The notes: a model not told the origin generated them from the sequence alone. Positions 24,801 through 37,450 are shown, counted from the stretch's first letter. The stretch: DNA of 64,000 nt from Holacanthus passer (GCA_025331565.1 JAFREQ010000034.1:2666001-2730000); one strand, 5' to 3'. Made by a program: numbers and translations.

Positions 24801-25942
24801 GTATGACGATTTCACCTTCTCTTTCTTTCTCTTTCTGTATTCAAGAATAAGACATTTTTTTCAAGCTGTACTAATTTCATTATCTTTTTCTTCCCCTACC
24901 AGCTGCGGACAAAACTGTCATCACAGGAGATCCAGCAGTTTGCTACCCTGCTCCATGAATACCGGAATGGTGCCTCCATCCATGAGTTCTGCATCAACCT
25001 GCGACAACTCTATGGGGACAGCAGGAAGTTCCTTCTACTTGGTACGACCACTTATATTTATCCATGCTAAAATGCACCCATTTTGTGTTGCTAGACCGCT
25101 TTGATGAAAAATATTAATAAAAGAGCACAAGAAAAATTCCAACTTCAAACTGTGCAAAAAACTGAGCACCTTTTGCAACTGGAAATCATTTGTACTGCTT
25201 AACTTTGTTTTCTGACCAATATATTGAACTGGTCTAATCCTAGCTCATGGTTACACTGGCCACAGTGATGTATTAACTAATACCAAGCAGCTGCTTCCAA
25301 AATGAATTGATGTGCTAATGTGTTCCGGTTGTGGATTATATTCTGGGGAATAGTGAAACAGTTGACACAAGTGTTGCACCCTTGCTTGGTAGTTATACCA
25401 GTAAAGCCACACTTGTGGTTTGTTCTAGTTTTCTAACCACAACAATTTCATGAGATATTATAAAAACTAATAATGTGGGTAAAAGTCCCAGCTGCACTGC
25501 TGTCTCCTCAGTCCAATGAAATCCACCTGCATTTTGTATCACAATAAATATAACACAAACACATTTGTCTTAAAATATGTGCTAAAAAGACAGATGTTAT
25601 GTCAGACACAGTTCATGACCATATGCATTTTATTGTGCCCCTGCAGGTCTGCGTCCCTTCATACCAGAGAAGGACAGCCAGCACTTTGAGAATTTCCTCG
25701 AGACCATCGGTGTGAAGGACGGCCGAGGCATCATTACAGACAGCTTTGGTCGTTACCGGCGCACAGCCAGCTCCGCCTCCGATTCCACCACCAACGGCAA
25801 CGGAGCAGCCGGAGGAAGCGCCGGCTCGGACGAGGGCCAGGAGGCCTCCGAGGGAGACGAATGGGATCGCATGATCACTGATATCAGTAATGACATCGAA
25901 GCCCTCGGCTGCAGCATGGACCAGGAGGGAGTGACGCCCTGA
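18854..25942 (+). CDS. ccm2: CCM2 / malcavernin, complete gene
   Basis: CCM2 is the cytoplasmic scaffold of the cerebral cavernous malformation complex. It binds KRIT1 through its PTB domain and MEKK3 through its C-terminal helical domain, and controls endothelial junctions and MEKK3-KLF2/4 signalling. Ten coding exons: 18854-18883, 22484-22660, 22823-22906, 23168-23351, 23815-23951, 24140-24275, 24498-24555, 24665-24800, 24903-25041 and 25647-25942. All have GT-AG junctions and consistent phases. The product is 458 aa (human 444). Exon 1 encodes MEDDVKKVKK, the counterpart of human MEEEGKKGKK, which fixes the start. PGIVSPFKRVFLKGEK follows, then the PTB domain at about residues 60-245 (YLGQLTS, DGEDIILRVPIHDIAAVSY, VYTESTIDFLDRAIFDG). 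A Ser-rich linker leads to the harmonin-homology domain at about 305-400 (ELLQDYM, SIHEFCINLRQLYGDSRKF, FIPEKDSQHFENFLETIGV). The tail is acidic (EGDEWDRMITDIS, EALGCSMDQ). Exon 6 begins GCAGCAGCAG, so NAGNAG splicing may vary an alanine. No key residue appears missing. Confidence 0.97.
21590..21680 (+). other. ccm2: Probable alternative first exon of ccm2 (MENE)
   Basis: ATG GAG AAC GAG at 21669-21680 is followed directly by a good donor, GTACGC. It is in phase 0, so it can splice to the exon at 22484 and give MENEPGIVSPFKR in place of MEDDVKKVKKPGIVSPFKR. The upstream 250 bases look promoter-like, with ETS-type ACAGGAAGTTG near 21410 and CACTTCCCTTCC near 21465. The resulting isoform would be 452 aa. 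This is a splice-site and frame inference without transcript evidence. The left boundary is arbitrary. Confidence 0.4.
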
Positions 25943-26955
25943 CATGGAGAACAAAGGGAGGTATTTTTTGCAAGAGCTGACATAGAATGGCAGCCAATCA
26001 TTACATGAACAGTAGGCATGAGCTGAAGGGATCAGATGAAGGTGGTCCTTAGCACTGACCTAAGATTTGATTAATTATATTTTCCTCTAATTATCAAGAG
26101 GACGTTCCATAGTCCCTGCGCACTCACGGAAAACCTCAGCCTGTTACCACAAAAACATGAAGTTAAATAATGCACTTCTGCAGACCCTGTAGGCGACACG
26201 TAGTCAGTGGGCTACTTTTTGCATTTCAGAGGGATTCCCAGCCTCTGATATATTTTTAAAGTTTCTTTGATTTTTGTACTCATTTATTGGCAGTATCTGC
26301 CACTGCTGTCAGCAATGTAGCGGAAATCTCCAAAGTCTTTGAGATAATTGCAATCTGTTTTGAATACCCTCATGGACTCTGGAAAATCCATCAGAGGACT
26401 GTCTACATGTTTTTAGAAGGTTAAGACTGAGGATGTACTGGTTTGTGCTTTTGTATTACTATAGGTCAATCAGCTTCATCCACCAGGAGAACTTTGGTTT
26501 TCTTCATTTATTTCACATTTGTGTGTTGCTGTGAGAGTGTAACATTTTGCTATATATAATTTGTTTTTCAATAAGATTTGTGTACCACTTTGTTTTACAC
26601 TATCATTTGTTATCACTGTTTACTCATTTATATAATTTTGCCTTATTCAAACTGACCAAGGAAATGCTGTAAAAACAAAAATTCTCGTTCAGTTCAAGTG
26701 ATTGAGTGGGGACTGTATTTGACAAAGCCAGTTATGGCTGATGTAAATTTATGATTGTTTTTAGATTCTGGTTTTTCTCCTGCAGGTCATCTTGTTATGT
26801 CTTGTGACATTACATTTATCTGTCATTGTGCCTTTACACTGCAGTACTGCTGCCAACTGTCTGTCACACACAGACAGGTAATTATGAACTGTAACTACGG
26901 TTGTTGAGCAAATCATGGTTATTAAATAACAGCTACTTCAAAGAGATTGTCTTTT
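25943..26955 (+). other. ccm2: ccm2 3' UTR with ATTAAA poly(A) signal
   Basis: No canonical AATAAA was seen in the first kilobase after the ccm2 stop. ATTAAA at 26931-26936 is followed about 20 bases later by a T/GT-rich stretch (ATTGTCTTTTTGTG), a plausible cleavage site giving a 3' UTR of about 1 kb. Confidence 0.4.
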
Positions 26956-29900
26956 TGTGATCTAAAATTGCAACCATCATGATGTCTTTTGAAAACATAA
27001 TTATTATCCTTTACACCTTTCTGCGGCATTATCAGCAGTTTGAAGTGAGACTAACCTCCTCATTTAATTTGACTTTCATGCACCAAAACTGACAAGAGGT
27101 GAAGGTTTCGTAATCTGATTATGATCCTCTCTGACTGTTCATCTGCTTGGATGCACCTAAGCTGCTGTGGAACTTCAGCTTCATCAAAGCAATCATGCTG
27201 GATGTTGCCCTCGAAGTTACGGATTAGTTTTGTGAGTCCGAGGGACGAGAAATTGGCAGGACAGATCGAGTCGAGCACATTCCATTCTGTAAAGCCGCTC
27301 ACCAGGCTTTTAAAACATTTCCTTCACACATCTACTTTTATATGATTTTCCTCAGTAAGTTTTAAAACACAAAACAAACTGGAATCAAAAGATGTTTGTC
27401 CACCCTCTGGGCTGTCCCCTGTTTGTTGTGGAGCAGAGGTGTAGGTGTGCGTGTACAGGCTGGAACACTACACCTGGGCTCAAATAGCCACTTTGGCTTG
27501 AGACTCTGTCTGCCACGAACAAAAGGATGAGATAATCAAGAAGCCTATGATCTCACCGAGCAAATACAGATTCTTTGAAATCACACAGGCAAACTATTCT
27601 TGGTTTGTTGTACCTGTTTGCGACAATGTTGATTCATTGTTTGGTACAGAAGGAGAGTAAATGATTGTTTTTGACATGGTCTCAGTGTAATTGAGCCGTG
27701 TCTGCTTTCTCACAGTACTTGGCAGAAGCCTAATTGGCCTCCTGTGAATTCTCATCTTAATCCAATTTTAGACAGAACAGAATGACTCAGTACAGTGTCT
27801 CATTTGAACTAAGTAATTATTAAATAGATCAGTCGGTTTAATTAAGTCATTAAAACATCCCATGCTGTTTTATAAAGAGTTTAGCAATTATCTTTACAAC
27901 CACTAACGGAGCTCCTGTAGTGACTTTATCACCTTACATGAGCGTGTCTCATGGAGAAGAATCAGATGGGCGTTTGTTTACTTGTTTTACTGAAAACGCT
28001 GAAAAGATCATTGTAGTCAGGAATTAAAAAACTAGATTTTAGTCATGTTATGTGGATTAAATGAACTTCATCATCAGGTGGATGTAGTAGACAAATGTTC
28101 AAGTATTATTCATTGTTTGTATTCATTGTCATTGTATTGATATGTCAACATATTTATATATCGAAAACTATTTATATATCTTTAAATATATAAAAACCAG
28201 TAATCTGTGATTCACAATCAAGAGCCTGTTACACACTGTCCAAAACTTACGCCGAGCACACAGCCTAATCCCAAATGAAAAGGAATCTGCTCATAAGGGG
28301 CTTCATCCCCAAGTAATATCCCACATAGAAAGCTATGGTTTAAAAGCTATTTTTAGCTCTTGGACATGTTTAATACGTGTCCAGGAGCTGGTCCAAGTGT
28401 TCCCCTGACCTTATAAATCTATTTTCCAACAACCAACACAGCTAGAATCTGTGTCTCGACACTCCAGGGGTTTAATTGTGTGGTCAAGCCTAAAGCCTAA
28501 CTGACTCTGCAATGTGCCTTGTTTCATCCAACAAAAACAGTCGGATTCAGCTCTTATTTCCAGACCATTAAAAATTAAAGTGTTATTGCTTGTTAAATGT
28601 TTTCCAGTAAGTCATTGATAGCATGGTCAAAGTTCTAGCTTTGCAAATTGTCACAAATTCTGTCATCACATCCTCCAGGACAGCATCAACAAAGAGCCAA
28701 AATGGGGAATAACACATTGATTAAATACTGCAGTTTGTCTGTTTATTGTGTTCTCTGGGTTGTGGTGTTCTGGTCTTTAAGCGTCTTATCCTTACAGTAA
28801 ATCCTGGTTGAGATGGGATGTGCTGAGACACTCCTACACAAAGGCTCGGCGTGAGATGCAGTCTGGGATCGTTGCCAGTCTCAGCCTGTGGTTCACCTTG
28901 GTGAGGTTTCTGTCTGCCATTCATGCTTGAGTTTGCAGCTCAGCCTCTGCAGCTCGGAGGTGTTACATCTGTTATATTCCTGGAACATGATGACAGCTAC
29001 ATTCCCAGTCGTGAACATCGGAAAAAGCTCTTTGTAGACAAAAGGTAAAGATAGAAATTAACTGACTGCATCCCTCTTTAAGATGCATAAACTGGAGGAA
29101 AGTCTTCACATAACCATAATAATTCCGTGGAATGAGTTTTGTTCAAATCCCCCTAAAGCAACTGCTTGTTCAAACTCTCAACACGATGCCTCATTTTTGC
29201 ATGAGGACTGTGGCTTTTGATAAAGTATCTGGTCTTCATGCTTCAGCAGCAGAGATAGCGACTGATTTTATGCCTGTCAAGTCATTTTGTCATGCAAATG
29301 AGATGATTTAGGCATGAAATTAATAAAATGGCAAACTCCAGGGACAGCTGGGCAGAGCTGGAATCTAAACAAGCACAAAGTACTTTTTATTTTTCATTTT
29401 CATTTTTCATTGTGATAGCGTAAATATAATCCAAAAAGTCTTAGAAATAAAGAAGCACCTTGCTCACCAGCCACTTGTTAGAAAAAGTATGTGATGGCCC
29501 CTTTGGCAGCCTTTCAGTCAAAAGGAGATGTGGCTTTCAGCAGCGACAGGCTCACATAAAGCTGGAGCTCATGCATGAAAATCTCAGGCTCAGCAAAGTC
29601 ATTCATGACATGCCACTTCAGGCCCTCCAGATGGAGAGGGACACAGGGATCAGCCACTGACGCTCACATGCAAAACCTCATGACCCCCGTGCTCATGTCT
29701 TCACACATACTCCAAACTGTGGGAGCCTGGGTTGTTCCCGAATGTTTACACAAGTTCATGTGTGTGGCGTGCACAGATGACAGCTATGTGCAGGACAAAG
29801 CATGAGGACGACCATGTCAGAGAGGCTCATCTGAAGAACGGGAGAGATAGCCAATTCATGTCGTTTCCAATGCTGAAAGGAATAATTTGACTTTTGGATT

Positions 29901-32136
29901 TGAATTTTGGGAAATGTGGTTGTTTGTTTTCTGATTGAGAGTTTGATGAGAACATTTTGATCTCTCTCTCTCTCTGTCTCTCTCTCTCTCTGTCTTTCTC
30001 TCTCTCAACCCAACCGGTCGAGGCAGATGGCCACCCGTCCAGAGCCTGGTTCTGTTCGAGGTTTCTGCCTGTTAAAAGGAAGTTTTTCCTCGCCACTGTC
30101 ACCAAGCTCTTGCTCATAATGGGAACTGTTGGGTCTCTAAAGAGTATGGGCCAGTTGAATCTGTCCATTAAATATGAAGGTACAACTTACATTTTATCTG
30201 GTCAAATGTTAAAATAGCAAATTGGCACTTTGACACTTTTTGTACAGATTAAACAAACCAAATTATGTATAAACTGTTAATAAGTGTCATTAGATTCTGG
30301 TAGGTGGATTTTGTCAAAATATTCCTTTCCTAAAACAACAGTAGTTCAAAAGTTAAGAGCAGGCATGATACTGGGGACATAGCGGGATATTCCAATATTT
30401 TAAAAGCTCTCAACACCTCCTGAAAGCTTATGAGTAACTTTAGGTGACATGCACTGTATCCAAGTGCAAAAACAATGCTGGTGTATCTAAGCTTCTTTAT
30501 TACATGTGCTTCATCTCCCAGATTCTTCCATGGTTCACTGAGCACTTTAATATGCAGTGCACTCATGAAAGACTCTGCATATTCTGCGTTTGAGTGACAG
30601 GTCTTACCACAAAGAAAACATAAATGGTCATCGGTGAGCAAATTAAAGGTTGACAAAGTAAAGCATCTAACTTCTTGATGGATTATTTATTTCCAGTACA
30701 TTCACGAAAACATACTAGCATTAACAATAATCCATTTAAGGTATAACATTTTGTGAAAATGAGTTTCAAAGTACTGTATGTTCCAGTCGATTATAGGCTT
30801 AAGATCAAGTTGACACAGCAGTTGTTTTCTTGCCAGGTGGCATCGTGCCTCACTGTTCAGGGGACACTGCAAACAAAGGCCAAGTATTGTGTTTGTACAA
30901 CAAGTTAATCATGTAATGTCGGAACAGCCTGAGCAGGAGCAGACATTGAAGTTTCATTTCAGTGGATGTCATAAGAAGTAATCTGCTCTGTTGTGACAAA
31001 AAAAAAAATAGATGTTGGGCGTGATAGCTCTAAAGATGTGATTATGTTAAGATTGTATTATAGTATATGTGGGACACAAGGAGGGGCCTTTTAAACCCTG
31101 ACACTCCTTTTTCCACTTGCGTGATCTGTGCATTTGAACTATACTTGACTCAAATTTCATATGCTCAGATTTCAACCCCCGCAACCCCGAAGAAAATGAG
31201 TATGGAAAGGTTACCTCTAATGATATATCCCATCGTAACTGCTCTCAGAACAAGATCCACATAATCAGGTCATTTGGTACAGAGATTTGGATGAGTTCTA
31301 ATTCAGTGTTTATCCATGAAACTAAAGCGTGTTTTTGTTTCAAACAGACAATGCCATCTCAAATGGTTACTTTCAGGCTGGAGCTCAACAATTAGAGCAT
31401 AAAAAAGGGCAAAGCTCCAACCAAGACTTAAATACATCCTTACTTATGAGAAGCAAACTTGAGCCTAGGACTTGAAACAAACGAGTGCAACTTGACATTG
31501 TAAAGGATGATTCATCATGAATCATTTTAATTGTACTCTACAAAAAATTCAATGTTTGCTAAATTCATACTACTGCTCTCTAACTCAAATATGCATTGGG
31601 TACAGTTTGCATCAATATTAAGGCATCTTTTAAACATTTAGATTAAGATCCAGGACATGGAACAAAAAAAATCTGGACTGTCACTGAAGGCATCATACAG
31701 TCTGAATGCAGTAAAAATATACATAAACGTTTAATCTCTGCTTGTACATAGAAACCACCAAAGTCCCAGCAAACAGCTTGAGAGTCCTTTGAGAGTCTAT
31801 TTCAAGTCACGATGGCCTACAGGTCTAAAATCTGCTGTGGTTTTAAGACAGAGAGGTTTCTGAATATAGCTGCCATGTATAGTTTAGTGGTAAAAGCACT
31901 TTATATGTACCTACTGCACTCAAATCCTTCTTCCTAAATAATATACTTTACCTAAATGTCTCTCTTTGATTATAGGGACTGTGAAACAGGGTTTACATGG
32001 AGGCTCATCCTCACAACATTGTGGTCAAGACCTAAACGCACAAAGGATCTCACCACTATCTAGCATATGGCCCTGGCTGGCACTGGAGCAAGGACAGTAA
32101 TAGGTTTTCAGGATTTTCAAAGTGCTGCGGCTGCCA
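26956..32136. other. Intergenic region between ccm2 and fam167a 3' ends
   Basis: No coding exon is supported. The region separates two convergent genes and so also contains the fam167a 3' UTR (minus-strand ATTAAA as TTTAAT near 31.73 kb; AATAAA as TTTATT near 30.68 kb). It holds a CT microsatellite joined to a dispersed repeat (29961-30180) and a block with an octamer ATGCAAAT at 29292-29299 that may be regulatory. Confidence 0.55.
29961..30180 (+). repeat. (CT)n tract joined to a dispersed teleost repeat
   Basis: A CT/GTCT microsatellite runs from 29961 to 30006. It is immediately followed by CCCAACCGGTCGAGGCAGAT, GGTTTCTGCCTGTTAAAAGG and AAGTTTTTCCTCGCCACTGT, ending near GTTGGGTCTCTAAAGAGT. 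I recognise this highly conserved block from very many teleost loci; it behaves like the 3' part of a SINE-type element, usually preceded by a CT tract as here. I do not assign a name. The open frames across it are incidental. Confidence 0.65.
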
Positions 32137-34107
32137 CTAGCACAGCGAGAAACGGCGAGAGTTAATGTTCATCTTGGTGACGCCGATGAGCCTCAGCGGG
32201 GCAGAGAGGCCGAGGCCCGGGGTGACCGGACACTCGCACAGCAGGTCCGACAGCTCGTCCCGCTCCTCGAGGCCGAAGGTGGCGTCGTTGAGCATCCGGC
32301 GATGCAGGTGGCACGTCTGCTCTATCTTCAGCTTGTTGATGTCGCTCCGGAGCCGCATGAGCTGCGACGCCAGCTGCTGGTCCTGCAAGCGCATGTCTGT
32401 CTGATGGAGAGAGACAGACAACCCGAGGATTAATTGATTAATCACTCACAATGTTTTAGTCAAGTGAAAATACTATAATAATAATAATAATAATAAAAAC
32501 TAATAAGAATTTTAAGACACGAAAAAATGCTCATAAGATCTAACTTTCTTTCAACCACATCTCATGGCCTTGCTCAGTGGCTGGAGGTCATTTGCTGTGG
32601 AAATGGTTTACTTGATATCACATGATGAAAGTATGGAATTTCAATCACGTGATAACAGATGGTTGTATATGATGATGACAACTAAACTATGACAACTGAG
32701 CAACTCCATCCATGCAGGAAGACCATGAGATGTGGTTGAAAGCTTTGGAAACAACAAGTTATGATTTTTTTTTGTCAAGTTGCTGCCAAAGTAAAATAGC
32801 TGGTAGACTTTTCCAAAATGAAAAAGATAACCAATGGCAGCTATGGACTATAAGCTTTAATAATGAATAGTGTGCAACATTAACCACTGGCAAGAAAGCA
32901 ATTAAGTTGACTTCCCCAAAATGTCGAACTATTCCTTTAAACACGATTTTTAGTTAGAAGTATCTAAGTATGAGTCCAACAACAATTCGCACACAGTTGT
33001 TCGCATGATCTAGATTAACGCGAGGTCCATGCATTCAGTCCTTATTGTGTAACAAAATCTAAAAAGAAAATTCACAGTGGGACATCCACAAACAAGTTCC
33101 TCATCATAAGCTCTCTCAGTTTGATCTCTTTCGTGTCCACTGCCCATGTGCAAAACTCTGTGCAAAGATCATAATCGTCTCTCTTGTCCACTGTCTTTGT
33201 GCAAAACGTCAGTGAGGGTGATTCTGGCTCCGACCGTGCCTCTCTGCGTGCTCGGTCCAGGCTCATGAACCGTGGGTGAATGTGCAGAGTAATTGAGCAG
33301 AGTGAAAATGATTACACTTGCAGAAACTGTGTGTAACAAATGTCTGATGCAACGGCCTGAGTCCCAATCAATCTCACTCACTAATGTGAATGGGATTCCT
33401 CTGGTTGGTAATTGGACATTGCATCCATTGTTAAATTCTAATTAGCTAAGTAGCAGGAAGTTATTTTCTATTGTGGCCTTTAGAATTATAAAGCTCTTCA
33501 AATTAAAAGTGAGAATGAAAGTGTGTACTTGAATCTCGAGTATCCAACTGAAATAGATAGTACTAAATAAAAAGAACATTCAAAACCACACACTCTACAC
33601 ATTCAAAACTGCAGCCAGTAATAGTTCCATTCATTGGCTACAAACAGTAAACATAATTAAATATTTCAGAGATGCACTGTTCTATATTTTAAACATAGAT
33701 GATACATTTGTACATTTTAAAGAATTGAAGCTTTGTCTCACCAGTTCTCTCCTCAGCCAACTCAGAGCTTCATCAATGTTCCCAAATCCCTTCAGCACAC
33801 CTGATGACAACTTGCACTGAAACACATCAGAGTTCACTACAGTCTCTTGTTGTGCGACTACTTTCTCTTCTGGTTCAACTCGGATCGGGCCTTTTCCAGT
33901 TCCCGGCTCTCTGAAGCTTTCCGCCTCGAGTCGGGCTTTCCACTCCAGGTAAGAAGGTCTCCTGGTCTCCAGTCTCAACTTCTCCGTCAGGGCCTTCAGG
34001 TTCATGAGATGGTCATCTGTGGGCAAATCCACGTCTTCTCCGCATTCGGCTTCCTCCAGGACACAAGCCCGGTCCACCATGATCTGAGGAGCTGAGGGTG
34101 CGTCCAT
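32137..34107 (-). CDS. fam167a: FAM167A (DIORA-1) family protein
   Basis: A small cytoplasmic protein of poorly defined function. Human FAM167A is a lupus/Sjogren-associated locus next to BLK and has been linked to non-canonical NF-kB signalling. Two coding exons on the minus strand, 34107-33742 (122 codons) and 32400-32137 (stop TAG at 32139-32137), give 209 aa; human has 214. The junction reads WLRREL/TDMRLQDQQL with GTGAGA donor and ATCAG acceptor. Family hallmarks are DDHLMNLKALTEKL followed by RLETRRPSYLEWKARLE in the N-terminal half. The C-terminal block, with MRLQDQQLASQLMRL, INKLKIEQTCHLHRRMLND and the extreme end LIGVTKMNINSRRFSLC, predicts a short coiled coil. The start is taken as the ATG at 34107: the upstream in-frame extension begins with TTG, not ATG. 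An acceptor (TTTTAG) lies at 34135-34136, 28 bases upstream, so the 5' UTR is spliced. Teleosts may have two copies (a/b). Confidence 0.94.
32475..32496. repeat. (ATA)n microsatellite
   Basis: About seven ATA/TAA trinucleotide units in the intron of fam167a. Confidence 0.85.
32548..32742. repeat. Inverted repeat with 20-bp perfect arms
   Basis: The left arm at 32548-32567, CTTTCAACCACATCTCATGG, is the exact reverse complement of 32723-32742. The loop is about 155 bases. The inner flanks also pair imperfectly, with TTGCTCAGT near the left arm and ACTGAGCAA near the right arm. This has the form of a small MITE or a foldback in the fam167a intron; no target-site duplication is evident. Confidence 0.6.
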
Positions 34108-35473
34108 CTTTAATACGGTCAATACAAAAGCTCCCTAAAAAAAATGTGTCAAAATAAAAATCTGTTCTTCATTGGTTCCAAAGGGTTTATGCATCCACTT
34201 TCTCAGCTCGTTGTTAGGAGAGTCGCTCTTTAAAGGATTTTTAAGTGATCCATTGATGTTTCAGGGGCAGATAATCTTTAAAACTGTAGAGGAGAGAAGA
34301 TGCAAGTTATGAAATTATTCAAATGACAAGAGACAAAACTTAATTGGCATCTGACAAAAAGGCTACACAATGAGGTTATATCTGAGAAAGACTGAATGAT
34401 GAGTATAATTCCAGTTTTCTCTCCGCGCTCCTCCTTGTGAACTGATTTTCGCTGAACATTTGGCTTCTCATATATAAAATAATAAAGGATAAGCAGATTG
34501 AGGGAACACACCTCCAGGATTTTCATTTAACAGGAACAAGTTGTTCCATAGCAACAACACATGGAGTGTAAATGAATCAACAAATTTCCTGCCTCCTGTC
34601 CTCAGGGCTTATTGCCTTAACCGACTTGAGCTGGACACAAAAGCTGACAGTCGTGCTTGTTTACAGCAACCCTTTCACCAGAGGATTTTAAAACCATGTC
34701 GACCCGATGAGCAAAACTCAAATTACTGAATTTCCTAAGATTCTTCCTCTGCTATACTAAGATTCTTCCTCTGTCGACCACGAATGTCTGTTCAAGGTTT
34801 CACAGCAATCCATCAACATGTCAGTACTTTGTAATCAGTTTAGAAACAGTGGGGCGAGTACGGACGACACAGGAAATAAAGTCACAAACCTTTGTTCCAC
34901 CCTCTTAAATGATATAGCAAACACATAACAGCGGCAGCAATAGCAGACTTTCTGCCCAGTGTCCTCTTACAAAACCTTCAAGCGCTCAATAAGCGGTTAG
35001 TGCTCAGTTATTCCATAATGGGCACAGCAGACCAGCAGTGAAGTCATTGTGTCTAATGATAGGTTTGGCTGTTTTGCAAGGTAAAACAGACCTCTCACTG
35101 TGCAGAGGAGCTGACTTGTGAATGCCTGGGATATGGGTTGTGCCATATCATTCTGCTCACAATATTACTGGTATCATTTTTAAGATGATAAAAAAAAAGT
35201 TAAATCATCATATCATTATGAGAGAAAGGCCCTATAATACTGTGATTTTTTCTTTTTTTTAAGGACACTCACTCACTTCCTGGCCTGGGAATTGATCCTG
35301 TCCTTACCGTCTAAAAATCAGTGTGTCTCTGGAGACTGCATTGTTACAGGAGGATGAAAATCCATACCCCATGCATTTTTAAAGAGTTTGTAAAGACCCT
35401 GTATGTACAGTAAACGAGTGATTTGAATTGTTAATAGGAACTGCAGAGCTAAGAGGTTTAGAAAAATGGGGAA

Positions 35474-35475
<2 letters not shown>

Positions 35476-35506
<31 letters not shown>
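35476..35506. repeat. (GT)n microsatellite
   Basis: An uninterrupted run of about 15 GT units in noncoding sequence upstream of fam167a. Confidence 0.95.
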
Positions 35507-35507
<1 letters not shown>

Positions 35508-36640
35508 AAATACTGTATATATTTTATTAAATATAACGAGCTGCGATGACGATTAAAAAGAAATAAAAGGTTTAAATCATAAAAGCAAAAACCCCAAACT
35601 GGCCTCTTGTTGGCTGCTTTATCATTTAAGTGGCAAGTTTGCAGCCACTTTTGAAAAGACCAGCAGGAAATGTTTCTCTTGAGGAAGCCAACATTTACAT
35701 CATGAATATCAAATGCACAAGCTGACAGATCTTGGGAGAAATAACAACCATTTATCCCCATTATCCAAATGTCCCAACTGGCATCCAAATCACATAACAT
35801 CACCCATACATGTCTCTGGTTTCAAGGCAGCAGAATTTGATTGCTCAGCAGCTTCCAGTTGCAATGTTGCCACACCAATAGAATTTATTTTGCGGTGTTG
35901 GATTATAAGATGCCAAAACCAGGTCTGGCTTATGAAGTCTGACTCTCATTGCAGGCATGATAACTGCAGAGTAACTAATCTGGCTTTTGTGTGTATCTCA
36001 CCAATCTTTGACATAACACACCTCTGAGTCATTTGCATTCAAAGGTGTTATATTTCAAACTGGATGGTCGAGTATGTGCTGATACACAGTGCAGTGCATG
36101 AGCATTATTATCCATAGACACTCACCAGCAGGATCAAAGGTTGACTCAAAGAGATGAGCTGCCTGACACCAAAGCTAAACATCCAATTACTGGAGCACAT
36201 TAGACTCCTCTGTTATGGCAACAGAAACTTGAAACAGTCTGTGGTTCAAATTATACCACATGAACAGACTAAGACGATATCAAATGAAGAGAAAACCTCA
36301 TACTGAATATCAGTATCAACAGGTGTTCTGTCCTGGTGGTTTAGGTTCTGAAAGATGGATGAACTTAAATAAGAAGCACATTTGAAGAAGCCAAGATCAA
36401 AGATATCACAATACCTTTACAGAATGGCCCACTTCAGAATCATGTATATTACTGAATTATAATCATTAATGCATGAATGAGTACATCACTTTAATGATGC
36501 AGCTTTTAAGGGTGAGGCTTATTTTTACTTTATATACTGCAGGGTAGCTTATGAAATTAACCAAGTGTTCAATGAAGATCCACAATAATACATATTTTGT
36601 ATTATTTACAGGAAGAAGCAAAGTGACTACAGTCACTAAA

Positions 36641-36786
36641 GGTATCAAATAAATGTAATAGAGTAAAAAGTGAGATATTACTCTCTAGAAGTATAAAGTA
36701 GCATATAATGGAGATAGTCAGGTTAAGTATCTCAACATTATACTGAAGCACAGTACTTGAGTAAATGTGTGTAGCTACATTACATT
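36641..36786 (-). repeat. Truncated reverse copy of the CAGTGGTGG/ACTCCACTAC repeat
   Basis: The segment reads AATAAATGTAATAGAGTAAAAAG, AGAAGTATAAAGTAGCATA and CAGTACTTGAGTAAATGTG, then GTAGCTACATTACATTA. This is the reverse orientation of the family represented at 8217-8771 (TTTACTCAAG... in that copy). The terminal CCACCACTG is lost. Confidence 0.5.
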
Positions 36787-37243
36787 ATATAAATAAGTAA
36801 GTAGATATAGTAGAAGTAAGAATAAAAACATTTTTCTCTCCTTAATCTCTTTTTAAGTGTGAAAAACATCAATACAAAACATTACTATTATATATAACTA
36901 CTATGTATGTAATAATACAACTTAAGCCTCATTTCCCTCTTCTTCACTTGACCTTATTTTAGTTGTGATCAAGTTTACTAATTTAATACTTTTTCTCCCA
37001 TTTGGTTCCTGCAGCCAGGCATAAAAGCAACAACATGCAGCTCTGTTTGGTTTCTTCAGGAAATAGTTCACCATGATTTCTGCACAAAAGCGACACAGCA
37101 ATAAGGCTGAAATATAACTTTCCCTCATGCACAGATAAACCGAGTGATGCACGTGAGCACATTCATTTAAACCTGCTCCTGCTTCTCTGCTGAGACTCGA
37201 CCTGGATCATCTGAAACACCCAAAGTCAAACCGGCTCCTTTAC

Positions 37244-37450
37244 CTTGTAGATCAGCTGCTGCAGCTCAGCTGGTCTTCACGAACCCTGGATGAAGCAGCA
37301 TCAGTGCAGACCATCACAAACCCGCTCCCTCTCCATGTGTCTCATGTGATCCTCCAGCAGCTCCGAGGTCCACTTGTTTTTGAGCAGAGAGCCGCCGGAG
37401 GAGGGGCGGGGAGTCTGCGTCAGGTCCTGGTTGCTGGGAGACGTCCAGGA
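37244..37450 (-). promoter_or_regulatory. Candidate fam167a first exon and promoter
   Basis: On the minus strand CTACAAG/GTAAAGG gives a good donor at 37242-37243. It lies 3' of a locally GC-rich block that includes the GC box GGGGCGGGG at 37403-37411. It could splice to the fam167a acceptor at 34135. A minus-strand open frame over this block stops before the donor, so it would be noncoding. The right boundary is arbitrary. The assignment to fam167a rests on position and strand only; an unrelated lncRNA is possible. Confidence 0.3.

Noticed and set aside
34108..34122. Upstream extension of fam167a beginning MTVLK
   Set aside because: The codon at 34122-34120 is TTG, not ATG. The first ATG in frame is at 34107.
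35318..35803. 161-codon minus-strand open frame
   Set aside because: It runs through a CA microsatellite (a His-Thr run), has no recognised motif and no splice context.
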